DNA from: Oligoflexia bacterium | Lineage (GTDB): Bacteria; Bdellovibrionota; UBA1018 | DNA: 44,114 nt | Direction of reading: 5' to 3' | NCBI GenBank assembly: GCA_903895855.1 | Contig: CAITVN010000008.1 | Coordinates: 1 to 44,114, forward strand | Notes under the pieces: model-generated | The model's input: only the letters and a program-made list of their open reading frames with translations | What the model was told of the DNA's origin: nothing | Databases searched by the model: none | Made by a program: the position numbers and the translations under genes | Part shown: positions 8,828 to 16,012 of the stretch, in pieces | Position numbering within the stretch: position 1 is the first letter of the stretch | How the letters are laid out: each line of letters starts with the position of its first letter

Positions 8828-10092
8828 TGTCAATCATCATCAAGCCGAAAACACCACCAGCCGCCTCACCCGCATCGACCACGGTCGTCAAGCCCATCAA
8901 GCCGGTGAATTATTCTCGCTCAACACTGGTTGAAGTGCCCCCCGAAGCATCGCAAAAACGCGAGATCAAAGGCAACCTGAAGTCACCCTTTATTTTTTCA
9001 CTTTGCCAACCCGGGGCTGAAAAAGTACACAAAGAAGAAATAAAAAATATCCATCCCGAATACCATTCAGCGTATCAAAGACCCGGATTTGTCACGTTCA
9101 AGGGCACCGAGATGATGGGCCCAGACGTGCGCTTTGAATCAACTTTAAGCAGAACGTTCGGTATCTCACTCAAAACCGTTAAATTCGACCCTGCGGCGAA
9201 TGCGTCGACAGAGTTGAATGATGAGATTCAGCAAAAAGCACAAGAGCTCATCGAAGAACTCACGACCATCTTGAAATCAAACGAGGCAACGTCGCCAGCC
9301 GAAAAATCGGCGCCCGCTATCGTGCACGTGTGGGACTGCGCTTTAACTGAAGTGAGAGATTCTAGCTCTCATGTCGCGAATTTGCATTCTCCTCTGTACG
9401 ATGCCCTAGTTCACTTCAATGATCGAAGTCTTTTTTCTTTTCAAACCCACGCCACCGACGGCGCCTTAGTTTTTGACCTCATTGTGCAATCTGAAAATGA
9501 AGTCTGGATTGGTGCACATTTGCAGTCGCGATTTCATTATCAAACACCGCCTGAATATCTGACATTGCCACTGCCAGAAAAAGCCCCTTCGCGGGCCTAT
9601 TTCAAGCTTCTCGAGTCATTAGACCTAGCGAGAATTCGAATGCCGTTTGGCACCACCGCTATCGAAATCGGCAGCTCCCCCGGAGGAGCCAGCCTAGCCC
9701 TACTTGAAAAAGGGGTTAACGTCATCGGAATCGACCCTGCTGAAATGGATCGAGTTGTACTCAGGTTTCCTGAGTTTAGCCACGTGAGAAGAGGGGTACT
9801 CAACATCGAAGGCCACGACCTAGATGTCTTTGATGCGCCACCTGAGTGGATTTTGCTAGACATGAACGTCGCGCCAAACACGGCACTCAATTCGATTGAT
9901 CATATACTTTCAGTGATTCGCCGCCCTGAGAGAACTCAAGGACTCATTTTGACTCTAAAACTGAACGACTGGAGCTACGTCTCTGAAATTCGGTTCTACC
10001 TCAATCGAATCTACGATTACGGTTTTACCGACATCGTTGCTAAACAATTGACCACTAACCGCCAAGAATTCTGTGTCGTCGCAAGACGTTAA
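8827..10092 (+). CDS. RlmM-like SAM-dependent RNA 2'-O-methyltransferase
   Basis: The 421-residue protein has a Rossmann methyltransferase domain in its C-terminal half. AIEIGSSPGGASLALLEKG (about 279-297) is the SAM-binding motif I with the PGG signature of FtsJ/RlmM enzymes. GIDPAEMD follows, then WILLDMNVAPN and a lysine in LTLKLND that fits the K-D-K-E 2'-O-methyltransferase tetrad. The N-terminal half resembles the THUMP-like region of RlmM, which methylates C2498 of 23S rRNA. The exact nucleotide target is not provable from sequence, so no symbol is given. The first 50 residues are low-complexity and Pro/Lys rich. The start overlaps the peptidase stop by one base. Element A begins 6 bases after its stop. 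Confidence 0.75.
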   Translation: MSIIIKPKTPPAASPASTTVVKPIKPVNYSRSTLVEVPPEASQKREIKGNLKSPFIFSLCQPGAEKVHKEEIKNIHPEYHSAYQRPGFVTFKGTEMMGPDVRFESTLSRTFGISLKTVKFDPAANASTELNDEIQQKAQELIEELTTILKSNEATSPAEKSAPAIVHVWDCALTEVRDSSSHVANLHSPLYDALVHFNDRSLFSFQTHATDGALVFDLIVQSENEVWIGAHLQSRFHYQTPPEYLTLPLPEKAPSRAYFKLLESLDLARIRMPFGTTAIEIGSSPGGASLALLEKGVNVIGIDPAEMDRVVLRFPEFSHVRRGVLNIEGHDLDVFDAPPEWILLDMNVAPNTALNSIDHILSVIRRPERTQGLILTLKLNDWSYVSEIRFYLNRIYDYGFTDIVAKQLTTNRQEFCVVARR

Positions 10093-10097
10093 TCGCG

Positions 10098-10451
10098 ATG
10101 GCGTCGGGTTAAGAAACTTCATCCACGTCGGGTGGGCACCCCCACCGTCTCACCAGACTTAGGCATCGATGAAACGATATCCGCAGCCCCCTGTGCCGTT
10201 CTTTCAATTTTTGACTTGCTAGGACTCTCACTCTTTCTTTGAGCTCGCCATCCATGGCTCACCCGTATCGCGGCTTCGGCGCGAACGCTTCCGCTTACGG
10301 GAGGCCCCAAGAAAGAGTGAGAGTCCTAGCAAGTCAAAAATTGAAAGAGATTTTAGGTGGCGAGGACGTTGTTTCATCGATGCCTAAGTCTGGTGAGACG
10401 GCGGGGGTGCTCTGAGAGCGGCATGGATGAAGTTTCTTAACCCGACGCCAT
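10098..10451. repeat. Giant palindromic element A (structured hairpin, unknown family)
   Basis: This 354-base imperfect palindrome fills the gap between convergent stops at 10092 and 10457. Stem 1 is 10098-10125 with 10424-10451, 28/28 bp. Stem 2 is 10137-10175 with 10371-10409, 38/39 bp. Stem 3 is 10200-10239 with 10309-10348, 40/40 bp. Unpaired regions separate them. The internal loop between stems 2 and 3 has TCCGCAGCC (10180-10188) facing GGCGAGGACGT (10359-10369). The apical region holds TCGCCATCCATGGCTCAC (10245-10262) and a second hairpin closed by CCCGTA/TACGGG. The three motifs recur in element B with different stem sequences. There is no ORF of merit and no T tract. It could act as an RNA (bidirectional terminator, 3' stabiliser or ncRNA) or as a DNA cruciform. 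Compare the element at 19620-19917. Confidence 0.9.
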
Positions 10452-10456
10452 TGATG

Positions 10457-11047
10457 CTAATCGTGGTATTCGACCTTCTCAATTACCCAAGCCTGCTCGC
10501 CTTTCGGTGTGCGCACGGTGACTTCGTCTCCGACTTTTGAATTGAGAAGTGCTTTCGCCACCGGCGAAATCCAGCTGATTAGCCCATTCGAGACTTCGGT
10601 TTCATCAATGCCGACTATTCGGTATTTTTTCAATTCGCCTTCTTCATTCGAAATTTCAACATTCGCTCCAAATAGCACCCGATCTTTTGGCTGTTTCAAA
10701 GGATCAACAACCTCAGCCTTATCAAGCCGTTTCTGCAGAAATCGAATACGTCTGTCAATCTCTCGCATTTTTCGCTTACCGTAAATATAATCACCGTTTT
10801 CTGATCGATCACCATTTGATGCAGCCCACGACACGACACGAACCACTTCGGGACGATCTTCATACAGCAGCTTGCGAAGTTCGGCTCTCAGGTTATCGGC
10901 TCCTTTGGCCGTGATATAATTTTTTTGATTTTTTGTGGTGCCAGACTCACTGTCTTCGTCGTCGGTATCTAACTCCAAATCTAACTCAGACGGCTCTGTT
11001 AAACCGTCACTGTTATCTGAATCTTCTTTTACAAAAGCCTTGTTCAT
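10457..11047 (-). CDS. greB: Transcription elongation factor GreB-type
   Basis: The 196-residue protein matches GreA/GreB. Residues about 43-120 form the coiled-coil hairpin that reaches the RNA polymerase active site through the secondary channel, including the signature NGDRSENGDYIYGKRKMREID. The acidic D/E residues at its tip stimulate transcript cleavage in backtracked complexes. The C-terminal FKBP-like domain ends in GEQAWVIEKVEYHD. YIYGKRK with RRIRFLQKRL favours GreB over GreA. The first about 40 residues are an unusually acidic extension (EDSDNSD, LDTDDEDSESG) absent from E. coli GreB. It is divergent from the next gene, with only 35 bases between start codons, so the promoters must overlap. 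Element A begins 5 bases beyond its stop. Confidence 0.9.
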   Translation of the reverse strand: MNKAFVKEDSDNSDGLTEPSELDLELDTDDEDSESGTTKNQKNYITAKGADNLRAELRKLLYEDRPEVVRVVSWAASNGDRSENGDYIYGKRKMREIDRRIRFLQKRLDKAEVVDPLKQPKDRVLFGANVEISNEEGELKKYRIVGIDETEVSNGLISWISPVAKALLNSKVGDEVTVRTPKGEQAWVIEKVEYHD

Positions 11048-11082
11048 GTCACATTTTTAGCATGTGCATTTTTCGCCTGACA

Positions 11083-12186
11083 ATGAGAATCTGGCCCAAG
11101 ATGGCAACCACGTGGGTTTTACTCTCGGTTTCCATCACCCTGGCTACTGACTCGACTTCTCGCGCTGAAGCACCACCTAGCCCCCCAAGTGTGCCATCTG
11201 CAGACTCAAGTTTAGACTCATTGGCTCCTCCGCCCAGCGTCGAAGTGAAAAAGGCTACCCGAGAAACTCAAGAGACTGCCGACGCCGAATCTGATGGCAT
11301 TTTTCGTGAATTTAATCTCGTTTATTTAAAAGCACGGCAAAATCAGAAATCGGCGATTTTCGATGACCCTTCAGAGCGTCAACCAAGACCAGGAACCTTA
11401 CTCAGAATTCAATCTGACGGCCAAGGAGTCGGAGTCATTCGTGTCATCAATTCATACGCGGGTGACCGCATCACTGGCATGTGGGTCACAAAATTCGAAC
11501 CGCCCATTGAATTGCGCGAAGGCATGTCACTCAAAGCGATCGAACGCATCGGCGAACTTCGTCGTCACCATTATTCAGCAAAACTGGGAATTGGAAACAC
11601 GTATTTCGGGACCTCAATCTCAACTGGCGTAACGAGCGAATTTTACACTAACTTTATTGAAGTCGGAGGTGATTACCACTACTACTTGTCACAACAATGG
11701 AGCATTGGGGTTGGAGCCGACGTCCAGCCGCTACTACTGAGCTGCACTGACCCCGTTTTACGAATCCGTTACCTGCAATCTTTTGCCGAAACCATCTACA
11801 CTTTTGGCGTCGACGAATATAAATTTCGAGCCAATGTTCACCTGGGGGGCACCCTCTACGCACCTTTTTTCACTGAGGGCAATACGAGCCCCGGAGTCAT
11901 GGTCGCTCCGCGAATTTACCCAGAGATCATTAAACCCATTGGAGTAAACCAGTGGTTTGGGGCTTATTTTCGCTACTCACCTTTCGTCAACCTCTCTTCC
12001 CACCGGACCGAGTGGGGTACTGGTTTTTTCTACAAAACTTACCAACCCAAGACTAACCGCACCTGGTCGGTTTTTCTAGATATTGCCCTGCTAAGACGGA
12101 CGTACTCAGAACTGAGCGAGACCGACCCTCCGAAAACTGCTATTAATCTCGCCTTTATGGGAATTAAGCTCGACTGGGAGAAGTGA
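11083..12186 (+). CDS. Probable outer-membrane beta-barrel protein, unknown function
   Basis: The protein is about 367 residues. It has a signal peptide (MRIWPKMATTWVLLSVSITL, cleavage near SRAEA), then a Pro/Ser-rich linker (about 32-60). A small domain of about 70 residues follows with PGTLLRIQSDGQGVGVIRV, resembling the short beta domains found before envelope barrels. The C-terminal 200 residues alternate polar and hydrophobic residues with many Tyr, Phe and Trp (YHYYLSQQWSIGVGADV), as in transmembrane beta strands. I recognise no named family. Possible starts are ATG 11062, 11083 and 11101. I chose 11083 because it gives a basic n-region before the hydrophobic core. None has a strong Shine-Dalgarno. 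It is divergent from greB. Confidence 0.65.
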   Translation: MRIWPKMATTWVLLSVSITLATDSTSRAEAPPSPPSVPSADSSLDSLAPPPSVEVKKATRETQETADAESDGIFREFNLVYLKARQNQKSAIFDDPSERQPRPGTLLRIQSDGQGVGVIRVINSYAGDRITGMWVTKFEPPIELREGMSLKAIERIGELRRHHYSAKLGIGNTYFGTSISTGVTSEFYTNFIEVGGDYHYYLSQQWSIGVGADVQPLLLSCTDPVLRIRYLQSFAETIYTFGVDEYKFRANVHLGGTLYAPFFTEGNTSPGVMVAPRIYPEIIKPIGVNQWFGAYFRYSPFVNLSSHRTEWGTGFFYKTYQPKTNRTWSVFLDIALLRRTYSELSETDPPKTAINLAFMGIKLDWEK

Positions 12187-12213
12187 GCCGTCCAAATCTG
12201 TCGACACCACCCC

Positions 12214-14202
12214 TTAGAAGGGTAACTTCTTTTTCAACTGATCTAGCGTTTTCTTGCCTTCAGTGCCTAGCTTCTTTTCAGCCTCTTTCTTAGCAGCATC
12301 AACTTTCGATTGGCCTTCTTTTTTAGCTTCTTCGATTTTAGCTAGGGCTTTCGCTCTGATGTCGTCGACCTGTTTTCGTCTAGACTCGACTTCTGAAAGC
12401 GCCTTTGCTTTCACTTCATCGACCTTCTTCAACAACTCTTTTTTGCGCGGTCCCACTTCTCGATCAATCAGTTCATTAATCTTAGCTCGCGCTTCGGCCA
12501 ATTTTACCTGAAGCTGTCGTTCAATCGAATGACTAAAGGCATTGGCGATGTTTGACTCAATCGAAAGCTGAATGTCGCTCCAAGTGCCGCGCACCTTCGC
12601 ATCGACATCAACTGTTTTCAATTCAGACGCGACACCTTTAATGATTTGATCTAGAATCGGCACACTTGACGAAGTCTGATACTGCATATTGTGAAACCGA
12701 TTACCCATGTCGATGCTGATTTCATTTCCTTTTAGCACTCCTTCTAACTGCGAGCTGCCGGTGGCCTTCGTGAAGGCAAACAACATCTGTGGCGAGCGAA
12801 TCAGAATTTTTTCAGGCACTTGAAATTCTCCTACCGTCAATTTCACCTGATCAACTGCATTATCTGTGCGATGGTCAAAATTACCAGTTAACGCAATGGC
12901 ATGAACTCCTTCTTTCACAAACTCTGCGTGCATTTCAAGCTTGGTGGTCTTGCCAATGGCATCTTGGTTTGTCGTGATATCAGTGATTTGACCCTTCATA
13001 TCGCCCCCGAACGGCGAGTAATTGGCTTGCGAGCTGAGTTCGGCGAGCTTTAACCAAAATTTTGGATACGAGTTGGGTCGTCCAAATTCATAATCAACCC
13101 CTCTTGCTCGAGGCTGAATGACAATTTTGGTGTCTTTCTTGTCTGGCGATTTGGGCGGCATGTATTTGCGTCCAAGAGCAATGTAGTGACGAACCAGCTC
13201 GAGCTTATCTAACACCATGGCGGCAAAAAATTCGTTCGCCATACCCTTGGTGTCAATTTTCGGAAGCTTGAGCTTCGATTCTAAATCCGAACGGTCTTCT
13301 GCAATCCACTTATCAACTTCTCCCACCTTACCCGTCATCTGAGTCACTTCACCTTGAATCACCTCGGCCGTTGCCTTAATTTGAGTGAGTTTGCCTTCAA
13401 CTTCGCCAATAACTGCCTTCACTTCTTCAATTTTCTTCGGAATTTCTGCCGGATTCTTAATGCCTTTAGTCTGAATGCCTTGCACCTTCGCTTGCATCAC
13501 TGTGATGTCTTTTTGGCTAGGAAGGGCCGCTATTTTTTTCTCCCAACTCTTCTCTTTTTCTAACACATCGATTTTCAACTGATCTATGCGTTTGGGAGTC
13601 TTAAGCTCGGTCACGATTTTCTTCAGTTCTTCCATCGGATTGACATGCTGAATGAAATTTACCAACTCAGGAATGGTCGATTTTTCATACTGCTTTTTTG
13701 CTTGATTGACCGCTTGTCCTTTTACGATATCGATCATCCCGGTTTTGCCATCATCTGGCTCAGGTGGAATCACAAAGCCTGGTTTTACGCGAGGTGACCC
13801 AGCCCCAAGTCCAGTGAGGGCGGCTCGTTCAATGACTATTTTGCCACGCAACAGAGCATCCCAAAGAAGCTGAAACCCGATTTCGCCGATATCGAGTCGA
13901 TTAAACGAGGGTCTTTCTGGATTGGTGAACTCAATTCCTGATATTTCTAGGGTACCTTTAATAAAAGAGGTATTCAGGCGCTTAATATTCACTTCAGCGG
14001 TATTGGCTTTACTCAGCCCCCACTCCAATCCCATTCTGAGATTGCTGTCAAAAAATAGCTTAAAATAAAGCCCAAATAAAATAACAATGACGGTGACCGG
14101 AACTATCGCCTCAAGGCGAATCGGGCCTTTCGGCTTTTTCTTGGTCACCGCTGGGCTTGGCGTTTTACCTTCTGGTTTATTTTTATTTTCAGATTCAGAC
14201 AT
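12214..14202 (-). CDS. TIGR03545-like inner-membrane protein with large coiled-coil domain
   Basis: The 662-residue protein has a basic N-terminus, one transmembrane helix (about 31-50, LEAIVPVTVIVILFGLYFKL) and a large extracytoplasmic part. That begins with an AsmA-like segment (VNIKRLNTSFIKGTLEISGI), continues through long coiled coils (about 190-300) and a beta-rich middle, and ends in a charged helical tail (about 560-655). It resembles the uncharacterised family TIGR03545, whose genes usually sit beside TIGR03546 members, and that is exactly what lies 64 bases upstream here. The family assignment is from memory of its layout. The AsmA-like start suggests a role in envelope or lipid transport, which is inference only. 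It is convergent with the barrel-protein gene, 27 bases apart. Confidence 0.75.
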   Translation of the reverse strand: MSESENKNKPEGKTPSPAVTKKKPKGPIRLEAIVPVTVIVILFGLYFKLFFDSNLRMGLEWGLSKANTAEVNIKRLNTSFIKGTLEISGIEFTNPERPSFNRLDIGEIGFQLLWDALLRGKIVIERAALTGLGAGSPRVKPGFVIPPEPDDGKTGMIDIVKGQAVNQAKKQYEKSTIPELVNFIQHVNPMEELKKIVTELKTPKRIDQLKIDVLEKEKSWEKKIAALPSQKDITVMQAKVQGIQTKGIKNPAEIPKKIEEVKAVIGEVEGKLTQIKATAEVIQGEVTQMTGKVGEVDKWIAEDRSDLESKLKLPKIDTKGMANEFFAAMVLDKLELVRHYIALGRKYMPPKSPDKKDTKIVIQPRARGVDYEFGRPNSYPKFWLKLAELSSQANYSPFGGDMKGQITDITTNQDAIGKTTKLEMHAEFVKEGVHAIALTGNFDHRTDNAVDQVKLTVGEFQVPEKILIRSPQMLFAFTKATGSSQLEGVLKGNEISIDMGNRFHNMQYQTSSSVPILDQIIKGVASELKTVDVDAKVRGTWSDIQLSIESNIANAFSHSIERQLQVKLAEARAKINELIDREVGPRKKELLKKVDEVKAKALSEVESRRKQVDDIRAKALAKIEEAKKEGQSKVDAAKKEAEKKLGTEGKKTLDQLKKKLPF

Positions 14203-14266
14203 GATTTTATTTCCCGGTTTTCTTCAATTGCACAATCAACGATTAGATACTCTAGCGTTTGAGCTT

Positions 14267-14791
14267 CTAACCCTTTAGATTCTCATATTTCAAATACCAC
14301 TGATACACCGTGGTCGACTTCATGACTTTGATAAATTTGAATTTTTCTAACCTGGATACGACCACAGCGCGGTACTTAACGATCAAAATTCGCGCCGCCA
14401 CGAAAATGAGAGGAGTGAGAATCAGTGATACCACCCCGGCCCCCATGACCACTGAATTGTAAAACCTCGTCATCGGAACAATGGGAAGGTGATAAAGTTG
14501 CGTGAGCAGCGGGTGCAAGCCATCGATTTCGAGAATCTGACGCCCCACTCGATCAAAAACCGGATCGAGAACGAACGCAGGAATCGCAAAAAACACAGCA
14601 CTCAAAAAAGCCGCCCCGATTTGCACCCTAAAAAAGAAAAGTAAAACGAAGATAACGACCGTTTGCAAAGAAAAAGCCGGGGTCATGCCCAACACAAAAC
14701 CACAGGCTATGCCGGCCGCAATCTGGTTTGTTCCTTTGTCGGAATTTAGCAGACGAACAAATTGAAATAACTGGTTTAACAAAAATCCCAT
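14267..14791 (-). CDS. TIGR03546/DUF2062-like integral membrane protein
   Basis: From the ATG at 14791, which has AGAGGA 8 bases upstream, the product is 174 residues with several hydrophobic helices. The motif IAAGIACGFVLGMTPAFSLQ (about 20-39) is the DUF2062-type signature, followed by two long hydrophobic segments and a basic C-terminus. It matches the uncharacterised TIGR03546 family that accompanies TIGR03545. The two genes are co-directional, 64 bases apart, and probably form an operon. A TTG 6 codons upstream could extend the frame but lacks a binding site. Function is unknown; co-occurrence suggests the two proteins act together in the inner membrane. Confidence 0.8.
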   Translation of the reverse strand: MGFLLNQLFQFVRLLNSDKGTNQIAAGIACGFVLGMTPAFSLQTVVIFVLLFFFRVQIGAAFLSAVFFAIPAFVLDPVFDRVGRQILEIDGLHPLLTQLYHLPIVPMTRFYNSVVMGAGVVSLILTPLIFVAARILIVKYRAVVVSRLEKFKFIKVMKSTTVYQWYLKYENLKG

Positions 14792-14906
14792 GAAATAATC
14801 CTCTTTCAAGAAAAGCCAATTCGTAACTCTGAGCTAGAGCGATTGTGTCTTGATTTGAATGCGCTGTCAAAGGTTTGAGTCAAAGAAATCAAGGCCGATT
14901 TTATCG

Positions 14907-15893
14907 CTACGAATCGCGGGTCGACCAAAGGTACCAACCCATCAAGAAAGGAAGCATTAAGATAGTACCGATACAAATCTGAAACCAGATTAGGCTCTTG
15001 ATGGGCAACATCTCAAAATTCATCCCAAAAAAACCCGTCACAAACCCCAACGGTAAGAAAATGGCCGAAAAAACCGTTAAACGCCTCATGGTCTCGTTAG
15101 TTCTCTGCCCCTGAAGCGCGATACAGAGCTCCCTCGCCGACCAAAGCTGATGTTGTAGGCGCTCAAGCCTATCTAATACGCGATTGAGGTGATCGAAGAG
15201 GTCCCTGAAATAGACTTTAGATTCGACGTGAATTTGCTCAGAGGCACCTTCCATAAATCCCATGAATATTTCTCTTTGAGGCGTGATCACTTGCTTGAGT
15301 TTAAACAAAGCCGACTGAAAGCGATGCAGGTCATGAAACGCATTTTTTCGCCCCTGTGACTCTAGAATCTGCGAGTCCAATTCTTCTAATTCTCGTTCTA
15401 GATCTTCAATCCTAATCGGCATTTCGTCTACCACTAGATCAAATACACGGTAATAAAGGCGATCTATGGGCTCCTTAAATAAAATAGGTTGGTTGAGCAA
15501 TTTTTCACGAAATTTTTTCAAAGATTTGAGTGGCTGATCGTGAACCGTCACTACGGCGTTTGATGTCAAAAAAGTGTGCAATTCAATTCCAAGACCGTCG
15601 CCGATCGACTCACCGCCAGACTCAATCGCGTGCACAACGACAAATAAGTAATTGGGGTACTGCTCTCGCTTGGGTCTTTGGTCAAAGTGGCTGCAATCTT
15701 CAATTGACAGCGGGTGAAAGTGAAACTTGGCCGCTAGCCAGACCAAATCTTGCTCAGTCGGCTTTTCGAGATCTACCCAAACCCCCGTAAACTGATCGAC
15801 TTCGAAAGTCTCAGGATTCGTGCGCCACTCGCCTTCAACCGGACAATAGTGAACATTTTCTGATGTCTTAGTTAAACCGTAGATTCGAATCAT
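14907..15893 (-). CDS. corA: CorA-family magnesium/cobalt transporter
   Basis: The 328-residue protein has a large cytoplasmic N-terminal domain with long helices (about 150-270) and two C-terminal transmembrane helices. The hallmark GMN motif is present in GFFGMNFEMLP, between the end of TM1 and the periplasmic loop, and it forms the selectivity filter of the pentameric channel. CorA imports Mg2+, and Co2+ or Ni2+ in some species. HFHPLSIEDCSHFDQRPK is typical of the cytoplasmic domain. The protein ends soon after TM2 with a positively charged tail, as in the family. The gene is divergent from metH with 119 bases between starts, where I see no riboswitch. Confidence 0.92.
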   Translation of the reverse strand: MIRIYGLTKTSENVHYCPVEGEWRTNPETFEVDQFTGVWVDLEKPTEQDLVWLAAKFHFHPLSIEDCSHFDQRPKREQYPNYLFVVVHAIESGGESIGDGLGIELHTFLTSNAVVTVHDQPLKSLKKFREKLLNQPILFKEPIDRLYYRVFDLVVDEMPIRIEDLERELEELDSQILESQGRKNAFHDLHRFQSALFKLKQVITPQREIFMGFMEGASEQIHVESKVYFRDLFDHLNRVLDRLERLQHQLWSARELCIALQGQRTNETMRRLTVFSAIFLPLGFVTGFFGMNFEMLPIKSLIWFQICIGTILMLPFLMGWYLWSTRDS

Positions 15894-16012
15894 TTAAAAT
15901 CGCCTTTAACCTACATACTGGGGCCGCTTACGATTAATTTCAAGCCTGAGCCTCAAAATCATAAAATAGCGCTTGAAAAACTTGCTGAAAACCGGTCTTT
16001 ATCAAGTCAACT

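Noticed and set aside
10119..10310. 63-codon minus-strand ORF
   Set aside because: It lies wholly inside palindromic element A; its openness follows from the arm sequence and no start signal or conserved motif is seen.
10180..10369. Kink-turn in the conserved internal loop
   Set aside because: The left strand has only GCA between helices and lacks the GA after a 3-base bulge needed for the tandem sheared pairs.
10098..10451. Element A as an insertion sequence or MITE
   Set aside because: Pairing runs through nearly the whole length with fixed internal loops and no transposase; TAATCG near both ends is not adjacent to the right boundary and overlaps stop codons.
15894..16012. Cobalamin or SAM riboswitch before metH
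   Set aside because: Only 119 bases separate the divergent starts and no conserved riboswitch core is visible.
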